Both the position numbers and the translations under genes were made by a program. From Bryobacterales bacterium (lineage in GTDB: Bacteria; Acidobacteriota; Terriglobia; Bryobacterales; UBA6623): a stretch of DNA of 42,999 nucleotides. The stretch is from NCBI GenBank assembly GCA_028819255.1, contig JAPPMB010000060.1, positions 106,381 through 149,379 on the forward strand, written 5' to 3'. Below the pieces are notes generated by a model. That model was given only the letters and a program-made list of their open reading frames with translations. It was not told where the DNA came from and searched no databases. Below, one piece after another: positions 26,682 through 34,434 of the stretch; the first letter of the stretch is position 1, and the number at the start of each line of letters is the position of its first letter.

Positions 26682-26962
26682 TTGGCATCGTCGGAGATGA
26701 ACGGAATCTCTCGTCAGGACGTCCTGTCCCTGGGGACATCAAGACTCGCTCCGCGTGGCAGGTTCTCGACTAGCCATTGCCCCATGGCCCGCCGCGGCGA
26801 GACCTTGGCATGCCGATCGTCCGCTGGCACAACAACGAAGTGCCGTCTCTTGCCAATGTGCTGAGAACCGTCCTTTTTCGCGAGGCGCAGGACCTCCGAG
26901 AGACGAGCCTTGGCCTGGGCGATCGTCAAGACGCGGCGGGGACAAGGGTGTGGGACAGCCAT
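26678..26962 (-). pseudogene. Phd/YefM-type antitoxin with premature stop
   Basis: The first 82 codons encode a normal Phd-like antitoxin: VLTIAQAKARLSEVLRLAKK, then IGKRRHFVVVPADD, and GQWLVENLPRGASLDVPRDRTS. A TGA at 26716-26714 then interrupts. In the same frame the sequence continues REIPFISDDAK to a second TGA (26680-26678) that overlaps the toxin ATG. The tail REIPF-x-x-D-D is the expected antitoxin end, so a CGA-to-TGA change most likely removed the last 12 codons. The C-terminus of this family wraps the toxin, so the short product should neutralise poorly. It would still be made as an 82-residue DNA-binding protein. Confidence 0.8.
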
Positions 26963-27131
26963 GCTTCACTCCGGCCGCACAAATCTAGTCTGTCATGGAC
27001 CATAATTCTGATCGAGGTCGAGCACAGGAGAGGTGATACCAAGTCCACGGTCGAGTGCCCGTGCGGCCGACTTGGTGCCGGAAACGAAGATTCGGGGCAA
27101 GGGCGTCGAAGTTGTTAGCGCGTCGCGACCT
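26963..27131. other. spacer between two toxin-antitoxin modules
   Basis: No open frame with support. It should contain the promoter of the Phd-type antitoxin on the minus strand, but no clear hexamers stand out. Confidence 0.35.
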
Positions 27132-27655
27132 TCACCGCAATCCCGCATCGAGGAACGCCGGGGTCCGGCCCGCGAATCGGGCCACGATGGCTGGAAGGCG
27201 CACCCAACTGCGAATTCGCGGCTTGCCCAGCGGATCGACCACCGTCAGGAATTCGAATCGACGAAAGTCGCGGTCGAGGGTACAGATGCGGCTGACTCCG
27301 TGCTCCCGCATCAGAACTGCCGCATGCAGGTCGTGCATCACGTTGCCGCGAAGGTCGGGCAGTTCCGAGAGTGTTTGCGTAAGGACGGCTGAGTGACGCG
27401 GTGTAGCCACCAGCATCTCGAATCCAGGAGACGTCAGCAGGCTCGCAAGAAACCCTAGTGCCGTTTCAGGCGTCCAGGCGACCGAAATACTCGGGGATGG
27501 GTGCTGACTCGCAAGAATTCGTAGCAAATGCTCCAAGTGAGAAAGGTCGGTGTGGGGGCGCTCCGTACTCGCTCCAGAAGGCGACGGCATGGTCTCTGGA
27601 GATCAGAACGCTGGTCCGCCGCGTGTACAAGCACATTGGTGTCGAAGACCGGCAA
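27132..27655 (-). pseudogene. VapC-like PIN toxin, frameshifted
   Basis: The first part, from a TTG at 27655 directly after the antitoxin TAG, reads PVFDTNVLVHAADQ (D5), LTWSICYEFLRVSTHPRVFRSP and then shifts. The homologous continuation WTPETALGFLASLLTSPGFE, HDLHAAVLMREHG and RICTLDRDFRRFEFLTVVDPL lies in the next frame. One missing base near 27488 explains it. The acids D5, E48, the HD pair and the D-x-D-F region are all conserved, so the break is recent or a sequencing error. The second part also runs about 30 residues past the usual end at VVDPL. Confidence 0.8.
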
Positions 27656-27895
27656 CTACTCTTCTTCCATCACGCGGTACAGTTCGTCGCGGTTCGCAAT
27701 ATCCACTAGGTGTCCACCGCTGTTCCACGATGGCAAGGGCGGCAGGTCCTCGGCCTGTCCGCCGGTTGTTGCAGGCTCTGCGAGTATGCGTCGGAGCCCG
27801 GCTTCCACCAATGCGGACATTGTTGTGCCTCGTCGCGGCGCCTCTTCACGAAGACGCCGCATTACAGAATCGTCAATGTCAAGAATCGTCTTCAT
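27656..27895 (-). CDS. VapB-type antitoxin (ribbon-helix-helix)
   Basis: A 79-residue antitoxin. MKTILDIDDSVMRRLREEAPRRGTTMSALVEAGLRRIL is a ribbon-helix-helix DNA-binding domain. The acidic tail (LPPLPSWNSGGHLVDIANRDELYRVMEEE) is the toxin-binding part. I take ATG 27895 because the family begins MKT-x-x-x-I/LD; 11 more codons upstream are probably untranslated. Its TAG is immediately followed by the TTG of the PIN toxin. It appears intact although its toxin is frameshifted, which is the tolerable order of decay. Confidence 0.85.
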   Translation of the reverse strand: MKTILDIDDSVMRRLREEAPRRGTTMSALVEAGLRRILAEPATTGGQAEDLPPLPSWNSGGHLVDIANRDELYRVMEEE

Positions 27896-28085
27896 ATCGG
27901 TAACCGTATGACGCGGCCAATCCGGCACGAACCGAAAGCGCGGCAGATCGTGGCTGCCGAGCCTCCGAGACCTCGGCGCCGGTGACGACTGGAGTGGCCG
28001 CGGCTTCGGGGCACCTGAGACGGCGTGAGAGACAGTAGCAGCCTACCCGAGGATGCCCCAAGCGATGGGCGAACATTCCCATGTG
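27896..28085. other. upstream region of the VapB antitoxin
   Basis: About 190 bases between the antitoxin start and the transposase fragment. It contains a short hairpin GCCGAG/CTCGGC (around 27958-27979), which could take part in autoregulation. I see no gene. Confidence 0.3.
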
Positions 28086-28229
28086 AAGGCCTGCCCGAAG
28101 GATTCTCGGGACCAGGCCGTGAAGCTGGCGCAGCTGGCTGGCCGCGGTACTCGGGAGTCAGCCCGAGGATTCGGAATTCCGCGGGCTTCGGTAAGGCGCT
28201 GGCTGCGGCAGGGCGAGCGCGACCGCGGC
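28086..28229 (+). pseudogene. IS3-family OrfA (HTH) fragment
   Basis: In one frame the sequence reads CPKDSRDQAVKLAQLAGRGTRESARGFGIPRASVRRWLRQGERDRG. This is the helix-turn-helix start of IS3/IS911-type OrfA proteins (K-x-R-A-V-x-L, then GI-x-x-x-(S/T)-(V/L)-R-x-W-x-R-Q). The frame then runs into the 3' end of the oppositely oriented oxidoreductase gene, so the element is truncated. No OrfB or inverted repeats are seen. Confidence 0.6.
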
Positions 28230-28237
28230 GTCGCCCG

Positions 28238-29395
28238 CTACCCCACCCTCTCCCAGCGGCGGCTCTCGGCCGCCCTCGACGAGGCGTCCAGCACCTTCTG
28301 GTTCATAAGGCCGTCGTGGAAGCTCGGATGCGTCGAGGTCCCCGATGCCAGCGCCTGGAGCCAGTCGTGGATCATGTGTGTGAAGCTGTGTTCGTAGCCG
28401 AGAAGGTGGCCGTCGAACCACCACGCGTCGGCATAGGGGTGCTTGCCCAGCGAACAGGCGATGATCTCGTGGAATCCCTGGGCGTCGGGCTGGTCGTCGA
28501 CCGAGTAGTAGCGAAGGATGTTGAGGTTCTCGAGATCGAAGGTGATGGAGCCCTTGCTCCCGTTGATCTCGAAGGTGTTGTGGTTCTTGCGTCCGGGCGC
28601 AAAGCGCGAAGCCTCAATGGTCCCGATGGCCCCGTTCTCGAAGCGCACGCAGAGGGCAGCGGCATCGTCGACCGTGACGTCTGCCATTTCCGAGGATCCG
28701 GCCGCGACGGGGCGCCGCTTGATGAAGGTCTGGGAGGTCGCCGCCAATTCCGAGATCTCGCCGCAGAGATACCGGCCCAGATCGATGACGTGCGCCCCCA
28801 GGTCTCCCAGCGCTCCGCTGCCGGCCAGCCTGGCGTCGAAGCGCCACACAAGCTCCAGCTCGGGCGAGAGCGCCCAGTCCTGGAGGTAGCGTGCACGGAA
28901 GTGATAGATGTCTCCGACCCGGCCGTCGTCCACCATGCGCTTTGCAAGCGCCACTGCAGGGACGCGCCGGTAGTTGTGCATCAGCAGGTGCGAAACGCCC
29001 GCCGCCTCGACCGCAGCCACCATCCGCTCGGCCTCCTCGAGCGTGTTCGCGAGCGGCTTCTCGCACACGATCTGCTTGCCGGCCTCGGCCGCAGCCACCA
29101 CCATTTCGCAGTGCATGTTGCCGGGCGTCGAGACGTCGATGATGTCGATGTCGTCCCGCGCGACCACGGACCGCCAGTCCGCGGAGGCCTCCTGCCACCC
29201 GAACGCTGACCTTGCCTGCTCGGTCTCTTCCGGATTCCGGCCGCAGATCACCACTCTCTCGACCGTGGGCGCGTCGGGAAAGTACATGTTCACGTTCCGG
29301 TAGGCCTGGCTGTGGGCCTTGCCCATGAACTTCGTGCCCAGCAGAGCCACGCGATACGTCCGCTGCTGCTTGCCGGCCTGCTCCTTAGGTTTCAA
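28238..29395 (-). CDS. Gfo/Idh/MocA family oxidoreductase
   Basis: A 385-residue NAD(P)-dependent dehydrogenase of the glucose-fructose oxidoreductase family, acting on a sugar or inositol-like substrate in the cytoplasm. The N-terminal Rossmann fold is clear: RVALLGTKFMGKAHSQAYRN (about 15-34), with GTKFMGKAH as the dinucleotide loop, DDIDIIDVSTPGNMHCEMVVAAAEAGKQIVCEKPLA with the catalytic EKP lysine, and DLGAHVIDLGRYLCG with the catalytic-site histidine of the C-terminal domain. The start is a TTG at 29395 with GGAGGG 8 bases upstream. Its 3' end abuts the IS3 fragment. Substrate is unknown. Confidence 0.93.
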   Translation of the reverse strand: MKPKEQAGKQQRTYRVALLGTKFMGKAHSQAYRNVNMYFPDAPTVERVVICGRNPEETEQARSAFGWQEASADWRSVVARDDIDIIDVSTPGNMHCEMVVAAAEAGKQIVCEKPLANTLEEAERMVAAVEAAGVSHLLMHNYRRVPAVALAKRMVDDGRVGDIYHFRARYLQDWALSPELELVWRFDARLAGSGALGDLGAHVIDLGRYLCGEISELAATSQTFIKRRPVAAGSSEMADVTVDDAAALCVRFENGAIGTIEASRFAPGRKNHNTFEINGSKGSITFDLENLNILRYYSVDDQPDAQGFHEIIACSLGKHPYADAWWFDGHLLGYEHSFTHMIHDWLQALASGTSTHPSFHDGLMNQKVLDASSRAAESRRWERVG

Positions 29396-29434
29396 CGCAG
29401 TTCCCTCCGATTTCCTGCCGCTGTGCCGAGACAG

Positions 29435-29941
29435 CTAGATGAACATTTCCTCGTCCGTCGAGATCCGGTCGGGGGGCTTCGAGCGCGACCGGGCCAGGTG
29501 TCTGAACGCGGTGCCGAGGCCCACACCCACGGCGCGGATCTTTGTCGCCGGAACGGTGACAACCCGCTCGAGGGCTTCGACCATGGAGTTGATGCGGTCG
29601 AGGATGCCGCGGACGGTCGCATCGACCTCGCTGACGTTGCGGCGGGCGGTCTGGGCGAGATCGCCGAGCAGCGAGTCCGCCTGCAAGGCCTGCTTGTGGA
29701 CCAGCGCGGTCAGGGTGTTCAGTCTGGAGAGCAGCTCGCCGGATTGCTCGGAGAAGTCCTTGGCGGCCGCTCGAGTTTCCTCAGCGACCGGCTCCCACGT
29801 GCGGAAGAACTCCTCGGACCGCTCCTCCAGTCTCATCAACCTCTTGAGTGCGACGTACCCGACCACGGTGATCAGGACCATGGCAACGGCGATCACCACG
29901 GCGGAGGTCGCGATCACGCCGAGTAGCTGCGTCTCGCTCAT
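29435..29941 (-). CDS. small membrane protein with coiled coil (DUF948-like)
   Basis: A 168-residue protein with an N-terminal membrane helix (about 7-34, GVIATSAVVIAVAMVLITVVGYVALK) and a long helical, charged cytoplasmic or periplasmic part. That part includes ERSEEFFRTWEPVAEETRAAAKDFSEQSGELLSRLNTLTALV and TARRNVSEVDATVRGILDRINSMVEALERVV. The arrangement resembles DUF948 and YtxH-like stress proteins of envelope-associated type. I use the ATG at 29941 (MSETQ) over one three codons upstream. The YtxH gene lies 45 bases upstream on the same strand, so the pair is probably one operon. Confidence 0.75.
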   Translation of the reverse strand: MSETQLLGVIATSAVVIAVAMVLITVVGYVALKRLMRLEERSEEFFRTWEPVAEETRAAAKDFSEQSGELLSRLNTLTALVHKQALQADSLLGDLAQTARRNVSEVDATVRGILDRINSMVEALERVVTVPATKIRAVGVGLGTAFRHLARSRSKPPDRISTDEEMFI

Positions 29942-29986
29942 TGAATGCACCAGCGGGCCGGAATCATCTCGCGATATCCGGGTCCG

Positions 29987-30271
29987 TTACAAATGCTCAC
30001 CGGACGCCTGGCGATACGCATCCATACCGGCCCGGTAGGCCGATTCGAGGCTTGCGCGCTGCGCATCCACAACGTCCTGACCCTTTTCCAACGCTTGCTC
30101 GGCGACGTCTCGCAGCTCCCGCGAACTCCGCAGAACGAAGTCCTTCCCTTCCTCGGCCGTCTTCCGCAAATCATCCATCGTCTCGACACCCCTCTTGGGA
30201 GCCGCGAGAAGGCCGATTGCCACTCCAACGCCAAGCCCGATCAGGAAGCTGGGTACCCGGTTGTCCGCCAT
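29987..30271 (-). CDS. YtxH domain protein
   Basis: A 94-residue protein. MADNRVPSFLIGLGVGVAIGLLAAPKRGVETMDDL is a single membrane helix ending in the typical LLAAP-(K/R)-x-G motif of YtxH/GvpP-like proteins. The remainder is an amphipathic helix (KDFVLRSSRELRDVAEQALEKGQDVVDAQRASLESAY). Such proteins are linked to general stress in other bacteria, but no function is proven. The frame is open far upstream, but the family start and ATG 30271 fix the beginning. It is probably co-transcribed with the DUF948-like gene. Confidence 0.82.
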   Translation of the reverse strand: MADNRVPSFLIGLGVGVAIGLLAAPKRGVETMDDLRKTAEEGKDFVLRSSRELRDVAEQALEKGQDVVDAQRASLESAYRAGMDAYRQASGEHL

Positions 30272-30619
30272 GCAAACCGCCGCCGTTACGACTTGCCGAT
30301 CGTACCACATGGTCAGGGTGGCTCCGGACCTCTCCCGGCCCGGTGCGCGAGGAGCTCGACAAGGCCGCGAGAGCAGGAGGCCAGTCCTCGGCGTGGAGCC
30401 CGGGAACGGCTCGGAATCCGCACCCCGTCTTCGAGTTTCGGCGGGCGTTGCGAGCGCCCCCGACCGCCTTCGGAGGCCGATTCGAAGGCGGAGGCGACCC
30501 TCCCCAAGAGGACGTGACCGCCGTCCCGCTCGGAACATGGAAGGTCTGCTCACCGGGCCCAGCGGCATCGGCCCTTGTGTGGGCCCGGTCCAACCTGCCT
30601 ACAATGTTGTTGGTTCCCA
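30272..30619. other. divergent promoter region
   Basis: About 350 bases between the divergent YtxH and WD40 genes. It holds a possible -10 element for the WD40 operon (30600-30605). I see no gene; the open frames are GC-driven. Confidence 0.4.
30575..30605 (+). promoter_or_regulatory. putative promoter of the WD40-PPC-DUF1549 operon
   Basis: TACAAT (30600-30605) is a good -10. TTGTGT (30575-30580) would be a -35 with a long 19-base spacer. The chosen ATG at 30620 is only 14 bases past the -10, so the transcript would be nearly leaderless, which agrees with the absence of a Shine-Dalgarno sequence there. Confidence 0.35.
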
Positions 30620-32005
30620 ATGAAATCGCTGTTTCCGCATCTGATTGTCGCTGCCATGCTTGTCGCCCCTCTCGCAACCCTCGAGGGGGACGAGAAGGTG
30701 AGCTACTACAACGAGGTGCGCCCCCTTCTGCAAGTGCATTGCTCGGGGTGCCACATGCCCGCGAACAAGATGAGCGGCCTCGACATCACCGCGTACGTGG
30801 GCATCGCGAGGGGCGGTGCGAAGTACGGAAGCTCGGTGGCCAAGGGCGCTCCTGAGAACAGCCCGCTGGTGAACCTGGTCACCGGCAGGATGGAGCCTCG
30901 CATGCCCATGGGCGGAGAGGCCCTTGCGGCCGATGCGGTGGCACTGCTCGAGCGCTGGGTGCGTGAAGGGGCCGAGGACGACACTCCCGCCGAAGCCCGT
31001 GCCCCCCAGGTGCCCTCGGAGCCGCCGACGTACGCACAGGCCCCGACGATCACGGGCCTCGCATACTCGCCGGACGGCGGCCTGCTGGCCGTCGGGGGAT
31101 TCCAGGAGATCCTGCTGCACAGGGCCGACGGATCCGCCATTGAGGCCCGCCTGCTGGGTCGCTCCGACAAGATCCATTCGATCAACTTCTCAAGGAACGG
31201 CGAGCGGCTGGTCGCTGTGGGCGGCACTCCCGCAAGGTTCGGGGAGGTGCAGGTCTGGGATCTGGAACAGAAGTCGCTGCTGCAGTCGGTAATGGCAACG
31301 ACAGACACGCTTTTCGCAGGGGATCTTTCGCCGGACGGCACACGGGCGGTGTTCGGCGGCGTCGACAAGTCCGTCTGGATGGTGGACGTCGAGAGCGGAG
31401 AGCGGATCTTCAGGGCCGGCCACCACGAGGACTGGGTGCTCCAGACCGTGTTCGGGATCGACGGCAAGCGAATCGTGTCCGTGGGCAGGGACAGGGCGGC
31501 CAAGCTGGCGGACGGGGCCACCGGGGCCTTCATCGAGAACGTGAACTTCCTGCGGGACAAGCTTTATGCCGTCGCGCGGCATCCGCGGCGCGACTACGTC
31601 CTGATAGGTGGCGAGGACCGCGTGCCGTATCTCTACACGATGGACCGCCCGCGCGCCCTGAAGATCGCCGACGACTCGACGCTGATCCGGAAGTACGAGG
31701 AACAGGAAGGCACGATCTTCACGCTCGCTTTCAGCCCCGACGGATCGCGCTTCGCCGTCGGCGGAGTCGCGGACGAAGTTCCCGTCTACGACACGGAGAG
31801 CGGAGAGCGGGTCGCAACCTGCAAGGGCCACGACGGGGGCATCTTCGTTGTTGCCTTCCATCCCAACGGAACGCGGGTCACGACCGGCGGGTTTGACGGC
31901 GTTGTGCGGGTCTACGACGCGGCGAGCGGCGAGGAGGTCAACTCGTTTGTCTCGGTGCCGATAGAGAGCGCGGACGCCGGCGAAGAAGTCGCCGACGCGG
32001 GGTGA
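30620..32005 (+). CDS. secreted cytochrome c-like/WD40 repeat protein
   Basis: A 461-residue protein. A signal peptide (MKSLFPHLIVAAMLVAPLATLEG) is followed by a planctomycete-type cytochrome c domain (about 27-115) with heme motif CSGCH at 41-45 and the later PRMPMGGEALAADAVALLERWVREGA. A WD40 beta-propeller then spans about 145-450, with repeats such as ITGLAYSPDGGLLAVGG, FAGDLSPDGTRAVFGGVDKSVWMVD, FTLAFSPDGSRFAVGG and FVVAFHPNGTRVTTGGFDGVVRVYD. This fusion is common in Planctomycetes and Acidobacteria and is of unknown role, probably in periplasmic redox-linked degradation. I use the ATG at 30620, where the signal peptide starts. The PPC gene begins 4 bases after its stop. Confidence 0.88.
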   Translation: MKSLFPHLIVAAMLVAPLATLEGDEKVSYYNEVRPLLQVHCSGCHMPANKMSGLDITAYVGIARGGAKYGSSVAKGAPENSPLVNLVTGRMEPRMPMGGEALAADAVALLERWVREGAEDDTPAEARAPQVPSEPPTYAQAPTITGLAYSPDGGLLAVGGFQEILLHRADGSAIEARLLGRSDKIHSINFSRNGERLVAVGGTPARFGEVQVWDLEQKSLLQSVMATTDTLFAGDLSPDGTRAVFGGVDKSVWMVDVESGERIFRAGHHEDWVLQTVFGIDGKRIVSVGRDRAAKLADGATGAFIENVNFLRDKLYAVARHPRRDYVLIGGEDRVPYLYTMDRPRALKIADDSTLIRKYEEQEGTIFTLAFSPDGSRFAVGGVADEVPVYDTESGERVATCKGHDGGIFVVAFHPNGTRVTTGGFDGVVRVYDAASGEEVNSFVSVPIESADAGEEVADAG

Positions 32006-32009
32006 TCCA

Positions 32010-34415
32010 ATGCGTATTCTTCGAATCCAAGCCGTTGGCAGTTGGGCTGCACGCCTGACGGCGCTCGCCGCCCTGGCGCTGGGGGCGGCCCTGTCGATCC
32101 ACGCCAGCCCGACGCTGCTGAGCGTTTCGCCGCCGGGCGGCCAGCGGGGCGCGGCCGTCCGCCTGCAGCTGAAGGGCAACGGGCTGGACGGCAAGATCCA
32201 GATCCATTCGAGCATCCCCGGGTCCATGGCGGAGCTCAGCGCCGAGGGCCCGGCCAGGGAGTATCTGCTGGAGATCGCTGCAGACGCCGAGCCCGGCACC
32301 TACCCGCTGGCGGTGGAGACGCCGGACGGGCTCACCAACGTGTGGCTGTTCAGCGTTTCTGCGTTTCCCGAGACGGTCGAGACGGAATCGGAGCGACCCC
32401 GGGCGCCGCGAAACGACACCGAGAGCGGCGCGCAGCCGATCCAGACGCCGGTCGTCGTCAACGGCACCCTCGGTGCCGCGGACCGGGACCTCTACCGCAT
32501 CGCACTGGAGGCCGGGGAACGGATCGTCCTGGAGGTCGAGGCGAGAAGACTGGGCTCTGCGATTGACCCCGTGCTCGCCGTCCGCTCTCCGGACGGCCGG
32601 TATCTGGCCCGCAGCGACGACTCGCCCGGCATGGGCGGGGACGCGCGGGTCGACCTTGAGGCGCTGGTGGACGGCGGCTATCTCGTCGAGGTGCATGACG
32701 CCCGCTTCAGCGACCAGCGGCGCAACGACTACCGTCTGGTCGCGGGATCCATCGAGTACGCGGAAGCCATGTTCCCCTTGGGCTGGACGCGGGGCGAGCC
32801 AGTCGAGGTCGAGCTTTCGGGCGGAACTCTGGAGTCTCCCCGGAGCGTCACCGTCGAAGGCAGCCAGGTGGCCGTTCCCGGCGGAAATGCCGGCTTGCCG
32901 ATGCCGCTGCTCCGGAGTTCGGACCCCGAGACGCTGGAGACCGACGGCACGGAAGCCATGCCGCTGAAGGACGGAACAGTGGTCAACGGGAGGATTGCCG
33001 CAGAGGGCGAGATCGATCGATTCCTGCTTGCCGTGAGCGCGGGCGAGGACTGGATGATCGAGACCCAGGCGGCGGTGCTGGGCACCTCAAGTCTCTACAC
33101 GCTGCTGGTCATGCGCGACCAGGACGGCAAGAAGCTCGCCTCGGCCGGCGACCAGCCGCCCGAGGAACTGCTGTCCAACATCTCAGTGCGGGCGGAGACG
33201 TTCGGCGACCCCGCCCTCGGCATCCGGATTCCGAAAGGGGTGTCGGAATTGCAGATCAGCGTGGAGGACCTGCTGGGCCGGGGCGGTCCCGGATACGGCT
33301 ACCGACTGGTCGCCCGCCGCCAGCCGGCCGACTTCATTCTCCGGCTGGACGACACGCACGTCAACATTCCGCGCGGAGGGAGCGCAAGCGTCTCGCTGAC
33401 GATGGACCGCCGGGGGTTCGACGGGGCCGTCCGGATCGTCGCCGAGGGCCTGCCTGGAGGCGTGGTGGCCGAGGGGGGACACATTCCGGCGGAGTTTGGG
33501 GGCATGACCACGCAGAGGACATCCCTGCAAGGGCGCCTCACACTGACCGCCGACGCGGAGGCCGAGAGCGCCGCGGGCCCGCTGGCCCTCTACGGCGAAG
33601 GCAGAACCGCGGGCGGCACCCTCATCCGCAGGCCGGCGCTGATCTCCAAGATCGTGACGCCGGTCGCAGGGATGCAGCAGAGACCCGTCCGGATCCCGAG
33701 CGACAGCGCGTCGGTCACGGCGGTCGTCACGGAGCCGGCGCCGGCGAGCATCGAGCTCCTGATGCCGAGCCGCCTGCGCCTGATCCAAGGCCTTCAGCAC
33801 GACATCAGGTGGGCCTACCGGACCCACATGCCGGGAGTCGAGGCGCTCTCGCCCGTTCGGCTGATCAACGCTCCGGCGGTCGCCAACCTTCGGATTCTGG
33901 GCGACGCCAAGCTAAAGCCGGGAGACGAGGAAGGCGTGCTGGAGATGAACACCACCATGGGCACGCCCGCCATGCGGTTCGACATGGTGCTTCAGGGAAG
34001 GGTCCGCCACGAAGGCGTCAGCTACACGATCTACTCTCCCGCAATCGTCGTGGACGTCGTGCAGGGCTACAGCGTCGGCGCTCCGTCCGCGCCGGTCCCG
34101 GCCGCCCCGGGCGGCGAGTTCCGGATCGCCGGAACCTTCTCCCGCGAGCCCGAATTCGATTCCGAGGTCGTGGTGGAAGCGGTCAACCTGCCGGTCGGCG
34201 TTTCCTGCGACAGCCAGAGCATCGACTCGAGTCCGGCCGGCTACTCGCTGCAGTGCCGGGCCGGGGACGCGACGGCGGTCGGCGAGTACCTCGTGGAAAT
34301 CGCCCCCCGATCCGTACTGGCGGGCCGGGACAAGGAGGCGGTTCCATACAACATTCCGCCGGTCGAGGCCGTCCTGGTGATCGCAGGCGGCGCTACAATA
34401 GCAACGGTGCAGTAG
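32010..34415 (+). CDS. secreted protein with PPC (pre-peptidase C-terminal) domains
   Basis: An 801-residue exported protein with signal peptide (WAARLTALAALALGAALSIHA, cleaved near 32). A TIG/IPT-like domain covers about 33-115 (TLLSVSPPGGQRGAAVRLQLKGNGL). Two PPC domains follow: about 140-245, with VNGTLGAADRDLYRIALEAGERIVLEVEA, DPVLAVRSPDGRYLARSDDSPG and DYRLVAG; and about 325-435, with VNGRIAAEGEIDRFLLAVSAGEDWMIETQA. The second half is beta-rich without a named domain. Such proteins accompany DUF1549/DUF1553 genes in Planctomycetes and may bind polysaccharide or partner proteins. It lies 4 bases from the WD40 gene and 19 bases before the DUF1549 gene, in one operon. Confidence 0.85.
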   Translation: MRILRIQAVGSWAARLTALAALALGAALSIHASPTLLSVSPPGGQRGAAVRLQLKGNGLDGKIQIHSSIPGSMAELSAEGPAREYLLEIAADAEPGTYPLAVETPDGLTNVWLFSVSAFPETVETESERPRAPRNDTESGAQPIQTPVVVNGTLGAADRDLYRIALEAGERIVLEVEARRLGSAIDPVLAVRSPDGRYLARSDDSPGMGGDARVDLEALVDGGYLVEVHDARFSDQRRNDYRLVAGSIEYAEAMFPLGWTRGEPVEVELSGGTLESPRSVTVEGSQVAVPGGNAGLPMPLLRSSDPETLETDGTEAMPLKDGTVVNGRIAAEGEIDRFLLAVSAGEDWMIETQAAVLGTSSLYTLLVMRDQDGKKLASAGDQPPEELLSNISVRAETFGDPALGIRIPKGVSELQISVEDLLGRGGPGYGYRLVARRQPADFILRLDDTHVNIPRGGSASVSLTMDRRGFDGAVRIVAEGLPGGVVAEGGHIPAEFGGMTTQRTSLQGRLTLTADAEAESAAGPLALYGEGRTAGGTLIRRPALISKIVTPVAGMQQRPVRIPSDSASVTAVVTEPAPASIELLMPSRLRLIQGLQHDIRWAYRTHMPGVEALSPVRLINAPAVANLRILGDAKLKPGDEEGVLEMNTTMGTPAMRFDMVLQGRVRHEGVSYTIYSPAIVVDVVQGYSVGAPSAPVPAAPGGEFRIAGTFSREPEFDSEVVVEAVNLPVGVSCDSQSIDSSPAGYSLQCRAGDATAVGEYLVEIAPRSVLAGRDKEAVPYNIPPVEAVLVIAGGATIATVQ

Positions 34416-34434
34416 GCACCGGGAGTCGTTCACG

